DNA of 10,418 nt from Stramenopiles sp. TOSAG23-2 (Eukaryota; Sar): the NCBI GenBank assembly GCA_900128395.1, contig LT650018.1, positions 1 to 10,418 on the forward strand. Direction: 5' to 3'. The number at the start of each line of letters is the position of its first letter. The first letter of the stretch is position 1. Position numbers and translations under genes: made by a program. Below are positions 6,511-10,418 of the stretch, piece by piece. The notes beneath the pieces were generated by a model. That model was not told where the DNA came from and did not search any database. It saw nothing but the letters and a program-made list of their open reading frames with translations.

Positions 6511-7131
6511 AAATATAGAAAATTATTTGATGGGAACACGAAAGTGAATTTGTATGGAGAGAATCTCAAGGATGAGGATGCATTAGCTATTGGTGAATTG
6601 TTAAAAACAAACAATACATTAAAGGAATTGGGCCTAAATAATAATAATATTACTGATGTAGAAAGTATTGGTGAAGGATTAAAAACAAACAATACATTAA
6701 CAACATTGTACCTAGATAATAATAATATTACTGATGTAGAAAGTATTGGTGAAGGATTAAAAACAAACAATACATTAACGACATTGGACGTATCTTATAA
6801 TAATATTACTGATGTACAAAGTATTGGTGAAGGATTAAAAACAAACAATACATTAGAGGAATTGCACCTATATAGTAATAATATTACTGATGATGGTGGA
6901 ATACAAAGTATTATTGATGCATTAAAAACAAACAATACATTAAAGACATTGTCCCTACATAATAATCAACTTAGTGATAATATAATATCACAATTAAATG
7001 CTATAGAACAATATAAGAGAAATAATCAACTTAGTGATAATATGAAATCACAATTAAAAGCTATACAACAATATAAAAGAGATGGATCAAACGGGTATCA
7101 ACAAGTGAAAGAGATGTGGATAGAGACATAA
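6472..7131 (+). CDS. Segment 3: C-terminal leucine-rich repeat domain
   Basis: Read alone the frame gives 219 residues from ATG 6472, but this ATG lies in the duplicated end of the second bundle (MRFLQGPIFELLEKYRK), so it is the 3' part of the kinase gene. An entry repeat (VNLYGENLKDEDALAIGEL) is followed by five LRR units starting LKTNNTL at 6601, 6679, 6757, 6835 and 6922. The first three are 26 residues, the fourth 29. They resemble the ribonuclease-inhibitor-like class, with the beta-strand pattern xxLxLxN. A 60-bp block encoding NNQLSDNxxSQLxAIxQYKR is duplicated at 6961-7020 and 7021-7080; the paralogue at the right edge has one copy. The tail is RDGSNGYQQVKEMWIET. LRR domains usually bind proteins; here this would be the recognition module of the locus. 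Confidence 0.85.
   Translation: MRFLQGPIFELLEKYRKLFDGNTKVNLYGENLKDEDALAIGELLKTNNTLKELGLNNNNITDVESIGEGLKTNNTLTTLYLDNNNITDVESIGEGLKTNNTLTTLDVSYNNITDVQSIGEGLKTNNTLEELHLYSNNITDDGGIQSIIDALKTNNTLKTLSLHNNQLSDNIISQLNAIEQYKRNNQLSDNMKSQLKAIQQYKRDGSNGYQQVKEMWIET
6601..7080 (+). repeat. LRR-coding repeats with identical framework and hypervariable 21-nt windows
   Basis: Each unit starts with the same 21 bases encoding LKTNNTL, followed by a variable 21-nt window (6622-6642, 6700-6720, 6778-6798, 6856-6876, 6943-6963). In units 1-4 the constant aataatattactgatg follows; unit 5 continues with aatcaacttagtgat. The windows encode KELGLNN, TTLYLDN, TTLDVSY, EELHLYS and KTLSLHN. Differences between units are concentrated in these windows. 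Confidence 0.9.
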
Positions 7132-7180
7132 TAATTAATATATATATATATTTATATACTACCAACTACAATATCCCTAT
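7132..7180 (+). other. 3' UTR segment shared with the right-edge paralogue
   Basis: The 49 bases after the stop, with a TA run and then ttatatactaccaactaca and a ccctat end, match in inverted orientation the bases at about 10021-10067 downstream of the second LRR gene. Similarity stops at ccctat, shortly before the MITE. The two genes thus share coding and untranslated 3' sequence, showing duplication of a segment rather than only domain similarity. Confidence 0.85.
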
Positions 7181-7199
7181 CTACATTAATAATTATCTA

Positions 7200-7849
7200 T
7201 CCTCTCGTGGGAAAATGTCTAAATCGACCCTAGGGTCGATTTAAGGAACAAGGAAATAGCATTACAGTAGTGATGTGTGTATCTTAAAAAGTAGATGAAC
7301 ACAGCATCTGTTAACCCCTTTATTTTTGATAGTAAATTGTGTATTTTATACTTTTAGTATAAGACGGAAAGCATAGCTATATCTAGGAAAATATTCGCCA
7401 AAACAGTAAAATCCTATTATAATACGTTATAAATAAATCATGAAAAAGATACCAAAAAAATGACAAAAATACAAAAGATCGTTTAATCAATTTAATATGA
7501 TTACACCACTTTAAATGTAATGAACGTTACTTGAAGTGTGTAATATGACATTTTATGAATTTTAGCACATATTCATGAGCTTGTAATTCAAATTCTACTT
7601 GTCTGATTTATATGTTTGATGTATGTATATAAAAGTTTTTTATGTGTAGAATCGATTTATGTGGTCAAATTGGTGTGAAAATCGGTATTTACGGAGATCG
7701 CATTTTTTTATATGTATATAAAAGTTTTTTATGTGTAGAATCGATTTATGTGGTCAAATTGGTGTGAAAATCGGTATTTACGGAGATCGCATTTTTTTAA
7801 AATGAAATCCCTTAAATCGACCCTGGGGTCGATTTCTCCCACGAGAGGA
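7200..7849. mobile_element. 650-bp MITE-like element with TA target duplication
   Basis: The ends are inverted repeats: TCCTCTCGTGGGA at 7200-7212 and its complement at 7837-7849, flanked by TA at 7198-7199 and 7850-7851, as expected of Tc1/mariner-type insertions. Just inside each end lies a second inverted block built on aaatcgaccc / gggtcgattt. The left copy (7221-7242) is a perfect 22-bp palindrome; the right one (about 7813-7834) has a changed centre. The interior is AT-rich with no transposase frame, so the element is non-autonomous. It also holds an imperfect hairpin at about 7500-7544 (ttacaccactt … gaagtgtgtaa) and an 89-bp tandem duplication. It lies about 70 bp after the LRR stop codon, in the kinase gene's 3' flank. 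Confidence 0.8.
7622..7799. repeat. Perfect 89-bp tandem duplication inside the MITE
   Basis: 7622-7710 and 7711-7799 are identical over 89 bp, starting tatgtatataaaag and ending cattttttta. It is non-coding. It is the third perfect tandem duplication of roughly 90-100 bp in this window, after those at 4864 and 6309. Confidence 0.95.
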
Positions 7850-8069
7850 TATGTATTCTCCTCAAAGAGACTCAAAAACAACACATTTTAACACACACGC
7901 AACAACTAACAACAATTGAATGATCAAATTATATATATGTCAATTAATACAGAGAGGGTGACTTAAAGAGAGGTTTACACACACATGTGGTCATTTACTC
8001 GTGTGTTTACTCTGCATTGTTTCTCATCAAAAGAAAACTCACTTCATTTAATTTAAAATTTAGTAGCGT

Positions 8070-9597
8070 ATGACAGTAATTTATGATGATGAGGAAGAGG
8101 ATAATAATGATGATAATGAAAATAGTAGTAGTGATGAAGATGATTTTAATGAAAACAAGTTAGATAGAGTACATCGTTTATCCAAAATAGTATCAACACG
8201 TAGTATGGATGCTAGTAGTAGTAGTAGTAGTGACGATAATTATCACTATACTATACATTTGAATATATTGGATGTAATAAATTTACAATCAAGTACACTT
8301 TATTCATCTAATTGTGTAACATCATCAAGTTGTTTATATTGTGTTGTCCATTTAGATAATGGTAATGGTGAAAACAATAATAACAATGTTATGATGAAAC
8401 GTTTAAATATAGGGAAACGAATTAATAATGGTGATATTTCAACATCACGTGCATTTACAGCAGTGACAAGTACAAATGAATGGAATGTAAATATTTACTT
8501 TCGTATGCAACATAGTCAAAATAATAATAATAACTCAACATTAATAAAAGGATTACATGGTCGTATATGGAAACGTGATTTTTTCGGAGACGATGAATTA
8601 AAAGGTAAGTTTTTATCGATCGATCGATAGATAGACATACGCATTATAAACTATATATATATATATATATATCATCATACAAAACTAACAAAATCACATA
8701 TTTTATGTAGGATCATTTTATATACCATTTTCTATGTTTGAAAGAGAACAAGTTGTTTGTAGACAGTTTAGTGAAGTTGATGATTTAGAGCAAAATCAAA
8801 TATTTAGTGTGAATTTAACCACTCGAAATGGTATAAAATTAGAAGATAATGCTAGAATTCAATTTAAATGTAATATTATTGGAAATCCACCCAATGCATT
8901 GTTTCATAGACATGATGATGATGATGGTACTGACGATGTTGCGGCTGAAAACGATTGGATACAACGATATACATTGTATCATGAAGGTCCAATACCAATG
9001 AAAGAGAAATATATGTTATTTAATCAAACGATTGTAAATGTATTAGAAAGTGTTGAAAATGATAATAATAATAATAATAATGTATTAATAAATACTTTAA
9101 ATTTATTATTATCATTATCGAATGATGGTGATGGTGATAATAATGAAAAGAAAGCTAGTATACCAAAAAAACAAGAAAGCATATCTTCATTTCGTGGATC
9201 AAAATTATTACGGCGATTACGCAGTAAAAGGTGGTCGTCCTCGTCACCAACATCTTCTCCGTCTTCATCGTTGCCATCGTCGACATCAACACGTAAGAGT
9301 AATGTAGATGTTGCAAAAAAGAAGAAGACGATAAAAAAGAATATTATTCTTAATAATAATAATATGAATAATATTGATGCAAATGATGAGCAAATAAGAC
9401 ATGATGTGTTAAATGAATTTAATACATTTTGTACGGAAATGCAAAGTATTACTGATAAATATGGCATTGATAGTGGTGATAAAAAGGATTGGGTAAGAAA
9501 ATATATGCGTATGAGGAAAGATGCAATGGAACGCAATGGGTTGGAAAAGCAATTTGTATTGCATTCTGTTTATAGTGTTGGGAAGCATTTGGTGTAA
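8070..9597 (+). CDS. C2-domain protein, two exons (8070-8604, 8711-9597)
   Basis: The start ATG 8070 is the first after an in-frame TAG at 8064-8066. Splicing out 8605-8710 joins the exons in phase (codon split g|ga) to give 473 residues. Residues 6-57 are acidic and Ser/Asn-rich. Residues about 59-190 look like a C2 domain: strand YTIHLNILDVINL (60-72), CLYCVVHLD (88-96), NEWNVNIYFRM (136-146), then GLHGRIWKRDFFGDDELKG and SFYIPFS across the intron, matching the xVWDxDxxGxDDxLGxxxIPL pattern. The first calcium loop lacks the usual SDPY acidic residues, so binding may be calcium-independent. The C-terminal half has an Asn run, a basic Ser-rich stretch (SKLLRRLRSKRWSSSS) and a helical end containing DKYGIDSGDKKDWVRKYMRM. 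I do not recognise a specific orthologue. A role at membranes is what C2 domains usually imply. It lies between the two convergent LRR genes. Confidence 0.75.
8605..8710 (+). other. 106-nt GT-AG intron of the C2-domain gene
   Basis: The donor is AAAG|GTAAGT, the branch site CTAAC is at 8685-8689 (about 22 nt from the end), and the acceptor is ATGTAG|GA. Splicing joins two frames in the middle of the C2 motif DDELKG-SFYIPFS. The intron carries an atcg tetranucleotide repeat and a TA run. It gives the reference splice signals for judging the weaker candidate introns in the kinase locus. Confidence 0.92.
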
Positions 9598-10020
9598 ATT
9601 TTTGGTGTTTTGTTGCGTGTGTGTGTGGTGTGTGCCAGGTGTGTAAAAATGCGGAGAGTTCTTGGGAATATTATTCGATGTATATTTTTACTCCTAATTT
9701 TATACACACTTTTTAGCTAAATGTTCAGTGATTTTGAGTGATATATATTTAAAAAAAATACAGTTGGGGGGGAAAGGAAAAACGAGTTACGTGGACAATG
9801 ATTATTATATTATCGGATGTACGATGTAAATGATGATGTTCGGTATTTTAAACGTTTATTTATCTATATATATTGCAAATTTCACTTGGTCCATGTCTCT
9901 CTCTCTCTGGTCTGGTGAACAGTTTAAAAGTTTTGTAATGTGTGTTGTTTTAATGAAAGAGGAGGAGTGACAGTTAAAATAAAAGAACTACTTGAGAGAG
10001 GGAGCGGTAGAGAATTATAT
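9598..10020. other. Non-coding region downstream of the C2 gene
   Basis: This stretch holds simple sequence: GT-rich repeats right after the stop (about 9610-9645), a G-run at 9766-9772 after an A-run, a CT run at about 9896-9908, and purine-rich sequence before 10020. It is presumably the 3' flank of the C2 gene and of the converging LRR gene. I see no RNA gene or convincing frame. Confidence 0.5.
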
Positions 10021-10067
10021 ATAGGGGTATTGTAGTTGGTAGTATATTAAATATATATATATATTAA

Positions 10068-10418
10068 TTATTCTGTCCATATCTGCATCAATTTCACTTG
10101 TTGATACCCGTTTGATCCATCTCTTTTATATTGTTCTATAGCTTTTAATTGTGATTTCATATTATCACTAAGTTGATTATTACCTAGGGTCAACCATTTT
10201 AATGTATTGTTTGTTTTTAATACATCAATAATACTTTGTATTCCACTATCATCAGTAATATTATTATTATATAGGGACAATTCCTTTAATGTATTGTTTG
10301 TTTTTAATCCTTCACCAATACTTTGTACATCAGTAATATTATTATTAGCTAGGTACAATCTCGTTAATGTATTGTTTGCTTTTAATCCTTCACCAATACT
10401 TTGTACATCAGTAATATT
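10068..10418 (-). CDS. C-terminal LRR part of a second, paralogous LRR (kinase?) gene
   Basis: The frame is open from the right edge (10418) to TAA at 10068-10070, 116 residues of a longer protein. The TTG at 10358 is an ordinary Leu codon in an LRR, not a start. It contains the end of one LRR unit (NITDVQSIGEG), then units with windows TRLYLAN, KELSLYN and KWLTLGN, and the tail NNQLSDNMKSQLKAIEQYKR then RDGSNGYQQVKLMQIWTE. It is nearly identical in framework to segment 3 of the kinase locus but has a single copy of the NNQLSDN block. The shared 3' UTR supports recent duplication. It is convergent with the first gene. Whether it also carries the bundle and kinase cannot be seen here. Confidence 0.85.
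   Translation of the reverse strand, partial: NITDVQSIGEGLKANNTLTRLYLANNNITDVQSIGEGLKTNNTLKELSLYNNNITDDSGIQSIIDVLKTNNTLKWLTLGNNQLSDNMKSQLKAIEQYKRDGSNGYQQVKLMQIWTE

Larger units (their letters stand above)
3022..7131 (+). other. Whole locus: MLKL-like kinase - charged coiled coil - second bundle - LRR protein, frame broken twice
   Basis: Three consecutive frames belong to one gene. The frame moves from 1 to 2 at a 94-bp perfect tandem duplication (4864-5051) and from 2 back to 1 at a 101-bp perfect tandem duplication (6309-6510). The shifts are +1 and +2, total 195 bp, so with one copy of each removed the locus is a single open frame of about 1304 residues from ATG 3022 to TAA 7129-7131. The order is helical bundle, 21-residue-repeat linker, kinase, coiled coil, second bundle, LRR. 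Either the duplications are spliced out as introns, or the gene is now split or broken, or they are assembly errors. No stop codon or other lesion lies elsewhere, which argues that any break is recent. The three coding parts are described separately. Confidence 0.7.

Noticed and set aside
10068-10358. Short 96-residue gene starting at 10358
   Set aside because: The putative start is a TTG Leu codon inside an LRR, and the same frame continues to the window edge.

Overview
The window is AT-rich nuclear DNA of a eukaryote. The evidence is a GT-AG intron with a CTAAC branch site, asparagine- and trinucleotide-run-rich proteins, the C-terminus of an apparent RNA polymerase III factor (BRF1) and a mitochondrial-type GatC. 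An early-diverging fungus fits best; a dictyostelid-like amoeba is an alternative I cannot exclude from sequence alone.

Layout: (1) 2-529 (+) is the 3' end of a gene resembling TFIIIB subunit BRF1. (2) 816-1379 (-) is a convergent gene for the GatC subunit of glutamyl-tRNA(Gln) amidotransferase. (3) 1511-2762 is gene-free and holds four copies of a tandem repeat (159, 159, 317 and about 220 bp) running into a large fold-back inverted repeat. (4) 3022-7131 (+) is one large locus read in three segments: an N-terminal helical bundle, a 21-residue-repeat helical linker and a protein kinase (the order seen in MLKL); a long charged coiled coil with a second similar helical bundle; and a C-terminal leucine-rich repeat (LRR) array. 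The reading frame is broken at two places, each exactly at a perfect tandem duplication (94 bp and 101 bp). Removing one copy of each restores a single frame of about 1304 residues. (5) 7200-7849 is a 650-bp MITE-like element with terminal inverted repeats and TA target duplications. (6) 8070-9597 (+) is a two-exon gene for an acidic, Asn/Ser-rich C2-domain protein. (7) 10068-10418 (-) is the 3' end of a second LRR gene, a close paralogue of the first, convergent with it and cut by the window edge.

The most interesting part is the LRR/kinase family. Its LRR units have nearly identical nucleotide framework, but a 21-nt window encoding the exposed face of the beta-strand differs in every unit. 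The changes fall on first and second codon positions while third positions stay fixed at two of the variable codons. Together with the MLKL-like bundle-brace-kinase order and two pore-former-like bundles, this suggests a rapidly diversifying recognition and signalling protein, possibly in self/non-self recognition or regulated cell death. That role is inference. The housekeeping genes on the left appear unrelated to the system; the repeats and MITE mark the locus as a dynamic accessory region.
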